This document shows, in pieces, positions 8,185-20,906 of a DNA stretch of 20,906 bases. The DNA is taken from assembly GCA_018398765.1 (NCBI GenBank), contig JAHBMJ010000886.1:1-20906 (forward strand), read 5' to 3'. Both the position numbers and the translations under genes were made by a program. Within the stretch, counting starts at the first letter, position 1. Each line of letters starts with the position of its first letter. The DNA is from Chromera velia (Eukaryota; Sar; Chromeraceae). Below the pieces are notes generated by a model, which was given only the letters and a program-made list of their open reading frames with translations, was not told the origin of the DNA and made no database searches.

Positions 8185-10335
8185 TCGGTTTCTTCCCTTC
8201 TCTCCTTTGTTGTGTTCGGTGTCTGTCGGGTCTCTTCATATTTTTCTTCTTCTATGTGAATGCGTGCGTCATGCGACCGATCCGCTTTCCTCATGAACAG
8301 TCGCCTGAATGCTGCGTATGCGCCGACATATGCAGAGAGGTGTCTGCCTCTCACTTCTCTGTCTGACTTTGAGTGTTCCTTCCAACTGCTGATGAGGATC
8401 TGGTGGGAAGAGCTTGCATGGGTGCATGTTTGTCCGACCATCCTTTCTCTTAGTCCATCCAGGGACACTCACCCATTTATCCTCTCACTCATCTTTTCTC
8501 CCTTCTCTGCTTTTCCATGCGTGCGTTGTCTCTCCCCTCTTTCCTTCTGTGAGTCCTTATATTTGTGTTTGTGATTGTTCCACTTTGGTCCCTTTTTTCT
8601 CCGTCCTTTGCCGGTTTCCGTTTTGACTGGAGACTGCAAATAGAATGGCATGGTGACGTTGTATGATTGTTGCATTCTAAAGTCCTGCAAGAAGTGTTGT
8701 GCTTTCATGCACGTCGCCCCCTTTCTTCGCTCGTCTCTGCTTCTTCCCGTTACAGTTAACTGAAGACACCAAAAATGAAGAGCCGAAACGCGACATGCAC
8801 CGTCAGGCAGCGAAGAATCACAAGAGAGGAGGTAAGAAAACAGGAGCATGCAGAAGGGTGGAAGGAACTCTTGGGCATGCAGAAAGAGGGAAGGAAAGAG
8901 GGCAGAGCTGCCAACTGGGGGTGATGGGAGGAGAGAGGAAGAGAAACGGAAGAACGCAGAAAGTAAAGAAGTCTTGGTGTTCGCAGAGACTTCCATGAGG
9001 AAGCTGAAGAGCTTGCATCCGTGCATGAACGTCCGACCATCTTTTCTTTCACTCCATCCGGCGCTCCTCACTTATCAATCCTCTCACTCATCCTTTCTGT
9101 CTTGAAGTTCTTTGCTTTTCTTTGCGTTGCCTCGCCCCCTTTTTCTCTCTCTGTCAGCCCTTCCCCTCGTGTTTGTAATTGTTCCTTTCCCTCTGGCCGC
9201 CTTCTTCCCTGTTCTCTGCATATTTCCCTTTCAACCGAACAGTGCGAAGAGAAGAGGACAAGAAGAGGTGCATATCAGATCGACTCATTCTCAAAAACCA
9301 TCCAGCAAAGAGCGAAAACAGTCCTCTGATTGAGGGAGCGAGACCGTCACACAAAAACCGTAGGGGGGTCGCAGAGGGGGAGCAGAGCAATTGAGTGAGG
9401 ACCGAAAGGAGTTAGGGGGCTGGTAGGGAAACAGCAGAGCAAGTGCAAGGATTGTGGAAGGAGGGGATTGTGCCAGCACAGTAGGGATTGTTACTACTGC
9501 AAGGACTGCAGAGGGAAAGGCATCCATCCGTGTTCACCGAAAGGACCGCCGATACTGCTTTTCTCATTGATCGGTTTCTTCATTTTTCTCCTTTTTTCTT
9601 TTGGGGTCTGTACACTCCCTTCGATCACCTGTTTCTTCCTTCCTCTTCGTTGAGTGCGTGCATTCGTGGATCGACCCGTTTTTGTTTAGAAGACTCGATC
9701 TCTGTCTGAGTCGGCCGGATGCTGCGTATGTGCCCACACATGCAGAGAGGTGTCTGCATCTCACCTCTCCGTCCAACTGTGCGTGTTCCTTCCAGCTGCT
9801 GATGAGAATCTGGTGGGAAGTTCTTGCATGGGAGCATGTTTGTCCGACCATCCTTTCTTTCACTCCATCCGAAGTAATTCACCTTTTGACCCTCTCACTC
9901 ATCCTTTCTCCCTTCTCCACTTTTCCATGCGTGCGTTGTCCCTCCCTCCCTATCTCTCTGTGTTTGTAACTGTTCCACTTTACCCCCCTTCTCTCTTCTC
10001 TGCCTGTTTCCCTTACAATTGAACACTGCACAGAGATCGAATAGGCACGGGGACGGGATATGTGAAAGGCCATGTAGCGAAGAGCGCAAAGTGTCCTCCC
10101 AGGCCGCCAGACCGTCGCATAAACAAAACAAAAGATACGGAGGGAGGGCGAAGAGCTTGAGTGAGACTGCAAGAAACTTGGGGGCACAGGGGCGGAAAGG
10201 TGGATTTCCTGAGACAAAGAAGAAAGGAAAGAGGGCAGAGCTGACCGGAAGGGCTGATGGGAGGAGGAAGGAAGAGAGACGGGGGAATTTAGAAACGAAG
10301 TTTTGGCGCTCGCAGAGACGTCCATCAACACCCTT
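8185..10335 (+). repeat. Diverged tandem copies of the Cys/His gene's 3' tail
   Basis: A block just after the stop codon (about 8185-9000) recurs as a fuller copy at about 9550-10335 and a partial one at about 9005-9300. Shared landmarks are: TTGATCGGTTTCTTC at about 8181 and 9568; ATGCTGCGTATG.GCC(G/C)ACA with GCAGAGAGGTGTCTGC at about 8310 and 9720; GTCCGACCATC.TTTCT at about 8431, 9029 and 9841; CTCTCACTCATC at about 8481, 9082 and 9892; and GAAAGAGGGCAGAGCTG at about 8894 and 10227. The offset between first and last copies is about 1.3-1.4 kb. The copies carry many substitutions and indels. No long conserved frame runs through the tail, so it looks like untranslated or intergenic sequence. 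Confidence 0.75.
9423..9562 (+). pseudogene. Frameshifted fragment of the Cys/His-repeat C-terminus
   Basis: Translation gives CKDCGRRGLCQHSRDCYYCKDCRGKGI, which aligns to the last two to three repeats of the gene ending at 8184. After GKGI the parental frame (VH.RRYGC) continues only if an extra CATC near 9520 is skipped, which is a 4-base insertion. GG pairs are also degraded and upstream stop codons close the frame. The following TTTTCTCATTGATCGG matches the parent's stop-codon region. It is a remnant of a tandem duplication, not a working gene. Confidence 0.72.
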
Positions 10336-10893
10336 AAGAGCTGAATTCATCCTGCCAATCTTTGTTTTTCCACACACATTTCGCCTCGTTAATTAAATAA
10401 ATGTGCGTATGCTGCGATGTTAGGTTTTGAAATTTTCATACGAGATACGTCTGCTTCTTTCAGCAGTGGCCCCAGGAAAAGAAAAAAACGTGAAGCGTCA
10501 TTCTCAGATAGATCGATGCTGATTCATTGCTGAAACTAGTGCTTAATCTGGTGTGGTCATATATGATATATATGTGTGTATCTATATTATGACAACTATT
10601 AAAGGCAAGTTAAAGGATATTAAATAGAAATTACTTTTTAAATTTAGAGCGCAACTTTAAACGTGAGTTCTCATGATTAGAAATTGGTATAAAGGTTTTT
10701 GTAAATTGACTTTTACCAAGTTGAATATTACCAAACAAAAATGCATATATGTATTAAAATTTATTTTCTGATTTAAAAGTATATACGTTACAGTTATTTA
10801 AAAAAAATCCAGTTTTTTACATGCTGCATCATTGCAGTATATTGCAGTGTTCAAACTTTAAAAGCTACTATTTAAGCTATTAAAAACTGTTGA
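10336..10893. other. AT-rich stretch without a gene
   Basis: After the last tail copy, composition drops to AT-rich (TAATTAAATAAATG, ATATATGATATATATG, and long A and T runs). No frame of useful length and no recognisable RNA gene was seen. Confidence 0.55.
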
Positions 10894-11067
10894 AAGAGGA
10901 AGAGAGCCACTAGGAGAGCTAAGTACACAAAGAAGGTAGCGCATCTTGTGAGTCTAAAGTGGGATAGGACATACGGGCAGGTATACGCATACATGAAGGC
11001 AAGAATGCAGGCAGCGCACCACAGAGCAGCCAGCGGGTGCCTACAGGGCACCAGAGGAGAGGTGTGA
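10894..11067 (+). pseudogene. Possible retroelement polyprotein C-terminal relic
   Basis: An island of mixed composition inside AT-rich DNA is open for about 57 codons between a TGA before 10894 and a TGA at 11065. The peptide is basic, with the core segments SLKWDRTYGQVYAYMKARM and HHRAASGCLQGTRGEV. The pattern W..(S/T)Y..V..(Y/F)...R(M/L)..A..RA...C(L/I).G.R resembles, from memory, the tail that follows reverse transcriptase and RNase H in some algal retroelements. No reverse transcriptase motif is visible nearby. This is a weak call. Confidence 0.3.
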
Positions 11068-12344
11068 AGAGTGAGTGTTGAGGGAGGGGCAGTGGCAGCA
11101 CTCAGATAGACGGAGTGATGATCAGCCACTCCTAACGGAAAAAGCAAGGTCGTGGGAAAACATAGAGAGCTCATAGGTGATTGAGGTCAATACTAGTTTG
11201 ATACCTAGATGATCACAAGGATGATCAGCGCAGTTGACTAGGCAGTTGATGAGACAAATGGGCGGTATACTATTCTGACTTTTATTGAGTACACATTAGT
11301 ACACATAAGTTATTTTAAGTGAACCCAAAAGTGAACTGCATGTGATATGTATCTGTGATATACTATCACGGTATCACCGATGGCCTCTGTTTAAAATGGG
11401 GAGTCATTGGGTACCAGGGGGATAAAGGGGAAGGATTATGCTTATATGATTGTCAGTGGTGCCAAGTTTCAGTGTATAAGTGGTATATCTAGTGTTATAT
11501 TGCATAGTTTTTTTAATTATGTATATGTAGTTTAAAGAAAACGATACATGTATAAAATTTTAGTATAAACATTAAAACATTTTTTCAATACAGAAAACTT
11601 TGAACTGTTACTTGAATTTAAAGGTCTCACATGTGAAAAACGTCCATCAGAGAATGATTGTATCTCCATTTCCCTGAACCCTATATAAGACTATTATAAG
11701 TTGAGAAGAAACTGTTTTTTATTTTTTAAAACAGTATGATAACCTTCACCACCAATTCTATGCCCCCCTAGAATCCTTCATTTGGAGCGCTAAGTCATCC
11801 CCGCTTTCCTTCTTGAAAACTGTTTTTCTTGGCTTCTTCTCGAGACCACTTCTCTCTTCAGCCTTGTTCCCCCTTTTCCGTCTCTTTCGATGGAACAGCT
11901 GGAGGGCCCACCTGACGCCAACGGAACTGTGTAGAGTCCCCAAAGGGGTCGAAAGCGAGCTTGCCTGCATCCAAATCAGTCATGAATAATGCAACCATCC
12001 GCGTATTCGAAAGAAGACTCCAAAAAAGGTCGATTACTTCTGAACACAATGTGGTCAGTCACCAAGTCACTCCGAAGAGCCTTCTCCTTCTTTACAATCA
12101 ATTCAGCCACAATAAAGTGACCAGAAGAGTCTCTGAACCTGAGGCACCCTCACAGGAGAAAGAAACAGCCCCGCAGTTCTTGAAGAAACTCTGAATTCCC
12201 TGACTTTCTTGTTCCGCTTATGACACAAATTGAATTTCTCATTCTGTACGCCCTCTCCGAGCTACCAATGCGACAGTTGCTGTACAAAAAGAGGAAGCTC
12301 CGGAAGCATGAATGAATGCACATACACATATGCATGGAGGGTCA
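11068..12344. other. Intergenic region, AT-rich then mixed, no gene recognised
   Basis: The part to about 11750 is AT-rich with several long A/T runs and a G-rich patch near 11395-11435. From 11751 to 12344 composition is balanced and short frames exist on both strands (for example 11961-12194), but none resembles a known family. The end lies downstream of the stop codon of the minus-strand gene. Confidence 0.5.
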
Positions 12345-15051
<2,707 letters not shown>

Positions 15052-15709
15052 CGTGTTGCATAAACGGTTGCGCAACACAGTCAATATACATACATCCAAT
15101 CCAAACAGTTTCCGTTCCTGTGCACGTAAGAGGAGACAGTTAGTTTCAACATCCTTCTGAGGTATTCCAAACCTCTCTGGGGGATTTCATACGGTGCTTG
15201 AGGGGATTGACGCGCGATTGAACATGATTAATTTGAGGCTGCCTCTCAGTCTGACTGACCTTTGCGCATTCAGGTCAGTCAATTTGCCCATATTTTGCCC
15301 ATGCATGCATGTAATTGAGTGCATGCCGTGATGCGCGCCGCCAAAAATTAAAACGGACCGCGCGCGTCGGCGTCGCGCACATCGTCGCGCACTCAACGCG
15401 CCGCCACGTCTGCAGGCTCATTATTGTGGCTTTGAGATATATATATGCTTAATTGAGCCCTAGCTCAGCATTCCCATGCATTCCCTGCCATAGTGAATCT
15501 TCCCTGCCGTCATGTTCGATCTAAGAGGTGCCCAATGGCCTGAGATGGAGTCTGTGCGCGATGGGTGGTAAGAGTGGGATGTGCGTTCAACTTCCCAAAC
15601 ACTAGGGGAGAGGCGTTGTTTGTCACCTGTGGGGCAGGCCTCCGCGTTTGCCTGACCTGTCTGATCTGAGTGAACAAAGAGTGAAAAGGTTGAAGTTACA
15701 GTGCAAAAA
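15052..15709. promoter_or_regulatory. Divergent intergenic region, putative bidirectional promoter
   Basis: The 658 bases lie between the start codons of the minus-strand gene and the AMSH-like gene. It contains TGCATGCATG at 15302-15311, which includes the TGCATGCA core recognised by some apicomplexan AP2 factors. It also has a dense CpG patch at about 15331-15413 and an ATATATAT run near 15440. The regulatory role is inferred from position only, and no start site can be read from the sequence. Confidence 0.4.
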
Positions 15710-18700
15710 ATGGGGACACCAGGTGACTTGCATATTCAGCATCTGAAGCGGAAAGCGCGTTTGGATGAAAAGTGCAACAACTCCATCCCTCTCCACAGAT
15801 ATCTGCAGACGATGAATCAACTGGAAGTTGTCATTGCGGTCGGTCGATCTACCGGGTGGTTACCGGGCTGCGTTCGCAACGCCGAATGGGTGTCCAACAC
15901 TGCCTTCAATTGGAGTGTTTGAAAGGTTTTTGTTTCTCCCTCGTCTGTCTGATGAAACCGTTGACAGAAGTCTCAGTCTGTCTGCCGTCTCTCAATTCAC
16001 TTCTATAATTAAAAACGAGAACATCAGTCACCCCCGTATATCGACCCCCCCACGTGCTGCTGCAGGAATACCAAGCCAGTGGAAGGGATGCAGACCATAT
16101 CTGGCTGTACATGTACCGATACTGCCAGTAAGTCAGCCCGCCAGACTGTCAGTGAGTCAGTCAGTCAGCCACGTCCCTTCGATCTGCACTGTTGTTTGTC
16201 GGTGTTCACGGACCTGTGCGTGTGAATGTGTGTGCATGCAGGATGCTTTCCTACTGCATACGGCACCACAATGCGTACTCTCAGAAGACCTACGCAAGAG
16301 ATGTAAGCCTGACGCTCTCCCCTCTCCTCCCCACCTTTCCCTCTTCCTTCAGGACCTGCGACCCTTCTCCTCCCCCCCCCCCATCCTTCCGAAGAGCTCA
16401 CTTGCCTGATCCTCCTCGCATCTGATTTCTCTTTTCACGTCCGTAGCTTACCGTGATTCGCTTCACCCTATAATTTTGTGTAGACACTCCTGCGGGCGGA
16501 TGCCGCCCTTGCTCTCTTGCTCTGCAGTCCTGGCTGCATTCACTCCTCCCACTTGCATGCATGCCTGTCTGCCTTCCTTTGTGTTTCAGGTTGCGCACTT
16601 GGAGCGCTGCGCGAAGACGTACATCGAGGAGTTGGAGAAGATGAAGGATGCTATCGTAGAAAAAGTCAACCGACAAGCACAAGCACAACAAAGACAACCA
16701 GCACACGCACCCTCTGCCCCCCCTCCCATGGAGCCCCCAAACCTCCACTCTCACTCCAACGGCAGAGTTGTAGAGGATTCGCCCCCTGCAGGCAAACGGA
16801 GTTCTCACAGCCAGAGCCAGAGCCCCACCAGAGGTTTTCTGATGTACGGACCTCAGGGGGGGGATGAGGCGGGCATCGGGTTGTTCAACAAGCACACTGC
16901 GGAGGGGGCAGAGGATCAAACAGGGCCCCGCATCCTCCAGCAGGAGAGGGAAGAAGGGAGGCGGCAGATGGCCGATCCTCCTGGGGGAGGTGCGGGAGGG
17001 TATGCACTCCTCGCAGAGCTAGCAAGGAGAGGGAGCCAGCAGACGCTCACACCTGGTCACTCACACACGCCTGCAGCAAGCACCTCGGCATTTCCTCAGA
17101 GCCCCGCAAAATCCCATTCCAGACCCTCCGCCTCCTCAGTTCCCCCACAACACCTCAGCCCCCTGGCTCCCTCTGCATTGTCAGACCTGGCGATCGGAAC
17201 CTCCCGAATCGCGTTGCCCTGCGACTTGTTGAAGACTTTCGAGACTCTTGCAGCACACAATACGCGAACGCTAGATGTCAGTCAGTAAGTGAGTGAGTGA
17301 GTGAGTCAGTCAGTCAGTCAGTCAGCCAGTCAGTCAGTCAGCGATGAAGTCAGCAAGGCTGCTGGAAAATGAGTGCGAAAGGCATACAGGCCTTCTGTAA
17401 GTGCCGTAGCCGCTCTGCTTGTTTTCTGTCCAGATATGCTGCTTGACTGTTTTTGCCTGCAAATGGGACTCTTCTTCGTAGAAAACACAAAGAGCTAGGG
17501 GAGGGGGGGAGCAGGAAAAGAGAGAGGACGGTTGGAAGTTCGGCAACCATTCTTCTCAAATCTCCCTAGCTGCCTGTCGATGCGTTGACATGCAGGTGGA
17601 AACATGCGGAATTCTAGCAGGCGAAATATTCTATGACGGTCAAGACGGCAAAGGACGCGGTGGGTTGGTTCATGTCCATCTGTTTGCTTCCGAATGTGTG
17701 AGTGTATTGGGGAATCTTCGCTTTTTTCGGGATTTCATCTTCATTCTGTGAATCGAAGACTGGAGACCTTCTTTTTGTGAGCAAGCACGTAGGGACAATT
17801 TTTCGATTCTCTCCCCCTTTCTTCACTTCTTTTCTTGTACGTTGTCGTTTTTCTCCTTTAAATTTCTTCTGCCAGCCTTTCATCTGCCCGCCCCAGACCC
17901 GTTTTTTTTTCATTGACTCATTTTCATCACTTGGGCTGCGTGCGACGTCTTCCCAAACAGTCTGTGCTGTGCACGTTCACACCCTCTCCCCTTCCCCTGA
18001 CTGGACCAAAGCAGCCGTCCAACTGCTCGCTAGCTTTGTGGAAATACTGCACGCTCGGCTTTGCCGCATGTTGTTTTCTTTGGTTGCATTGGTTTACCAC
18101 CAGCTTTTCTTGGGACTCTTGCCCAAATTCATCATACCTGCCTGATATGCTGTGCTCTTCTGCGAAACTGCACCATGCACTTTCTCTCGCCCCTTGGTAG
18201 TCTCGAGCGCAGTCAATCAATCCGATCGATTGATCGATCATTGAGGGGAGACTGCAAGAAAACGCATCTGCCGTTTGTGCGTGTTTGTGTCTGCAGAGCT
18301 GCGCATAACCCATCTGATCATTCCAAAGCAGCACGCAACGGCCAACTCTTGCAGTCAGTCAGCCAGGTTGTCGGTCAGATGGGTAAATACGGGGTTGACT
18401 CATATAGGTAGACTGCGCTCTCTTTGTTACAACAATTCGACACACGGCTCAATGTCGTTCTGAACGAAAGACCATTTTGCCAGCTGTGTTTTCTGCAACT
18501 GTCTTCTTTTCTTTTTCCACGTACTTCACTTTCTTCTTCGTGATTTTCTGACAGACAGCCTCTGTCGATTTGTGTCTCTCTGTCTCTGCGGCCTGCCTGC
18601 CCGCCTGCCAGGATAATTACCTGTCTGTTTGTTTGTTTAGCTTCGTGGTTGCAGTTGCTGGGAGCAAGTGTGCCAGAATCTGTTTCGGGAAATCATACTG

Positions 18701-19340
18701 AAAAGAAGAGGGGGTCACTCTGTGTGTCGCTGCCTGTCTGACTGCAGCTGCTGAGTGCGAGGAGGACCTGCTGATGTACCAATTGGGGAAGGGTCTCGTG
18801 ACTGTCGGCTGGATCCATACGCACCCTTCGCAGGTGGGGGACTGAGTGGGTGGGCACTTTTTCCTTTTCTCAAACAAATCTAATGAGTCAGATAAGACGA
18901 AACTATGCGCATGAACGTTGTGTGTTGGAGCTTACCCTGGAACTGTGTGGAATCTCTCGAGTGCTCTCCCGATTTGGGAGGAACTGTGTGGAGGATGAAT
19001 GAATGCAATTGTTCATTCGGATTTTCTTGCCTTGCCAGAAGGGAAGGAAGGAAGGAGACGAAGGGTTCGTGAGAATGCAAAAGATGAATTTCTTTCCTCG
19101 CCTCCTCTCGCTGGTATCCTCTTGTATTCACGTGTGTTGCTTTTGCGTTTTGGGTAACCGCGTCTCAACTCTCCATCTTTCCACGCCTTCATTTGTCTCT
19201 TATTGCCCTCCCACCCATCTGCCTGCCTGCCTGCAGGAGTGCTTCATGTCCTCTATTGATCTTCACAACCAACTGGGGTACCAAACTCTCCTGAAAGAAG
19301 CGATCGCAATCGTGGTCGCACCCACAGACCCTCGTTGCAG

Positions 19341-19372
<32 letters not shown>

Positions 19373-19633
19373 GAGAGAAAAGAAAAAAACATAGGGTTTG
19401 TCTGACACATGGAGCCGGCCGCTGTTTGCATGCATGCCCACGAATGAATGCGCAGGAGTGGACTCACGTGCTTGCAGGGGAGAACAAGTGTGGATGCATG
19501 GAGACTGCAGATAGAAAGAAAGACCCTCTTATTTAATTCATGTCCTCTTGACGTACATGCAAAAACGGTGGTGGCTGGTCTTTTGGCTTTTCCTGTTTGA
19601 CAGGCCGCACGGCATCTCTCGAAACAAATCTAG

Positions 19634-19678
<45 letters not shown>

Positions 19679-19694
19679 TGTGTGTCTGTCTCTG

Positions 19695-19744
<50 letters not shown>

Positions 19745-19745
19745 C

Positions 19746-19788
<43 letters not shown>

Positions 19789-19805
19789 ACTCTTTCTCTC
19801 TCTCT

Positions 19806-19842
<37 letters not shown>

Positions 19843-20544
19843 CCTCTCTCTCTCTCTCTCACACACACACTGTGTCTCTCTCTCTCTGTGTGTATGTGTG
19901 TTCTCACATACAGGTGTGCTGCGTTCCAGCTGAGTCCCTACGGCATGGGGTATCTTCGCAACTGTCCGCGAGTCGGGTTTCATGAACACTCAGATGCCAG
20001 AATGCCTCTGTATTGGGGTCGGTCGTTGAGGACAGTCATGCATCGAGACTCTTCCTTCCTTCAGCTGTTTTGTCTCAATGCTTCTCTCTGTGCACTTCGT
20101 CTTGCTGGCTGCCGAGTTCATTTGTAAGTCCCCCTGCGTAGTTTCAACACTGGTGGTGCTTGCAGACGTTTGTTTGTTTGGTCGTGGCTTTTCTCTTTGT
20201 ATGTGTGCTTGTACATTTCTTCATTTGTTTATTACTACATACTCTGTTGGCTGTCACGACTCAGGGTATGCCATGCAGTGAATTGTGCAAGAGCAGAAGC
20301 AATCTGGCCCTCAGTGAGATTCAAATATCCTCGAGGAAGGTTCCGTGGTCATCGGCCCTTTTTGACAGACCTTTTCAGCAATGCGATCAAGGGACATGCG
20401 TGTATGCTCTCTCTGAAATGGACTCAGAGTTTTCGATTGTCTTTCACTGCTCTTCTACTGTCTTCGTCTACTGCAGAGGTTCGAAAAGACAATCTGACGG
20501 GTGGTGACCACAAGACTGTTCTTGTGGATCTTCGAAAAAGCTGA
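15710..20544 (+). CDS. AMSH/STAMBP-family JAMM (MPN+) deubiquitinase, ten exons
   Basis: Zinc metalloprotease of the AMSH family, which cleaves Lys63-linked ubiquitin chains, in animals and plants mainly at endosomes with ESCRT. Exons: 15710-15838, 16066-16127, 16242-16302, 16590-17276, 17596-17638, 18297-18353, 18748-18833, 19237-19340, 19914-20017, 20477-20544. All phases agree and give 466 aa, a normal length (human 424, plant AMSH3 507). The start gives a typical short N-terminus. Residues ~10-110 form the USP8-dimerisation/MIT-like helices (SIPLHRYL, EYQASGRDADHIWLYMYRYC, then a coiled coil LERCAKTYIEELEKMKDAI). Residues ~115-285 are a Pro/Ser/Gln-rich linker. The JAMM domain runs from ~290: Glu315 in VETCGILAGE, His370 and His372 in GWIHTHPSQ, and Asp383 (HxHx10D intact). 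The AMSH-type second zinc site His385, Cys427, His433 and His435 is also complete. The C-terminus ends VLVDLRKS, like the family's VxDLR end. The donor of exon 1 is the least certain (15827 and 15830 also fit). Confidence 0.9.
17277..17343 (+). repeat. Tetranucleotide GTCA/GTGA/GTAA run starting at a 5' splice site
   Basis: The fourth intron of the AMSH-like gene opens directly with GTCAGTCAGTAAGTGAGTGA and continues as GTCA units to about 17343. Every fourth base therefore starts another donor-like GT. The donor at 17277 is the only in-frame one; the strongest-looking (GTAAGT at 17285) would shift the frame. Confidence 0.85.
19341..19372 (+). repeat. (GTCT)n run starting at a 5' splice site
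   Basis: The eighth intron of the AMSH-like gene begins with eight uninterrupted GTCT units immediately after TGCAG at the exon end. As with the GTCA run at 17277, the repeat supplies a ladder of GT dinucleotides spaced four bases apart. Confidence 0.85.
19634..19900. repeat. (CT)n/(GT)n microsatellite in intron 8
   Basis: A long pyrimidine-rich tract of TC and TG dinucleotides, with ACACAC near 19861 and TGTGTG near 19888, ends about a dozen bases before the acceptor CATACAG at 19913. It could serve as an extended polypyrimidine tract for that splice site. The Ser-Leu, Val-Cys and Glu-Arg frames over it are spurious. Confidence 0.95.
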
Positions 20545-20906
20545 TGATCGAGCAGCCTTTTTTGGCTCTGGCAGGCTGGCGTCAGTCTTCGTGCGTATAA
20601 GGACGTCCCGTGGATCCAGAAAGGCCATGCAGCTGGCATTTCGTCCCAATGTAAGATTACTGTGCGAAGAGGGTGGGGGTTTGCTTCAGAGAATATCAAA
20701 TTGTGGGAGGAAAAATGAAGTTGGGAATAATCAAAAATGCAGATGGACACTCGATAGTAAGGTCCATACAAATTTGCCACTATGACTCGTCACGCACACA
20801 TGCATACTTTGTCAGTGCTAATATTTTCCATTTACAGTTTTAAACTAGGTTTTCAAATACGTGTAATACTAATTCTCGGTATAGTTTTACGTGCATTATG
20901 TAAGCC
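20545..20906. other. Downstream flank of the AMSH-like gene
   Basis: This covers the 3' untranslated region and beyond. From about 20815 it becomes AT-rich. No canonical AATAAA is obvious before the window ends, and no further gene is recognised. Confidence 0.5.

Noticed and set aside
7460-8239. Minus-strand frame of 259 codons and another at 7618-8127, both with repeated segments
   Set aside because: They are antisense shadows of the 54-bp Cys/His repeats, which are open in several frames because the period is a multiple of three.
17281-17290. Stronger-looking donor GTAAGT at 17285 for intron 4 of the AMSH-like gene
   Set aside because: It adds eight bases and breaks the frame into VETCGILAGE. 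The GTCAGT donor at 17277 keeps the frame and the family spacing.
19533-20127. Frames rich in Ser-Leu or Arg-Glu repeats
   Set aside because: They come from the CT/GT microsatellite in intron 8 of the AMSH-like gene. Only 19914-20017 is coding, as exon 9.

Overview
The window looks like a nuclear contig from a unicellular eukaryote. It has intron-rich genes, long (CA)n/(TG)n/(CT)n microsatellites, a 180-base run of N and no bacterial-style operons. The best guess is an alveolate alga of the chromerid type (Chromera-like), with a coccidian-like apicomplexan as the alternative. The guess rests on the array of CxHGR..CKxCGG repeats, the starch-binding-type domain, TGCATGC words in non-coding DNA and TGCAG intron ends. 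It is an inference, not an identification.

Layout. (a) 1-3540: a TG/CA microsatellite abuts a ~2.87 kb element with 99-bp terminal inverted repeats (130-2996). A second copy of its left end follows (3064-3540) and is cut off by another microsatellite. (b) 3541-6457: microsatellite, a ~700-bp AT-rich stretch with short TAAATTCA-type repeats, then ordinary sequence with no convincing gene, including a perfect 72-bp tandem duplication (5561-5704). (c) 6458-8184 (+): a gene whose N-terminus resembles a CBM20 starch-binding domain and whose C-terminus is eight 18-residue Cys/His repeats, joined through one proposed intron. (d) 8185-10335: diverged tandem copies of that gene's 3' end and downstream tail, including a frameshifted scrap of the Cys/His repeats. 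(e) 10336-12344: AT-rich DNA and a possible retroelement relic. (f) 12345-15051 (-): a two-exon gene of unknown function whose intron holds the assembly gap and a 570-bp CA tract with a hidden 62/32-bp period. (g) 15710-20544 (+): a complete ten-exon gene for an AMSH/STAMBP-family JAMM deubiquitinase, assembled here exon by exon with all phases agreeing and all zinc-binding residues present.

The AMSH-like gene and the minus-strand gene are divergent, start to start, across a 658-bp intergenic region that probably carries both promoters. Nothing indicates that the three genes share a pathway. AMSH proteins act on ubiquitin chains at endosomes, a CBM20 domain points to starch or glycogen, and the minus-strand protein is unrecognised. 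The most unusual signals are the CBM20-plus-Cys/His-repeat architecture, its decaying tandem duplicates, transition-only divergence between the two transposon copies, the higher-order period inside the CA tract, and tetranucleotide repeats that start at several 5' splice sites.
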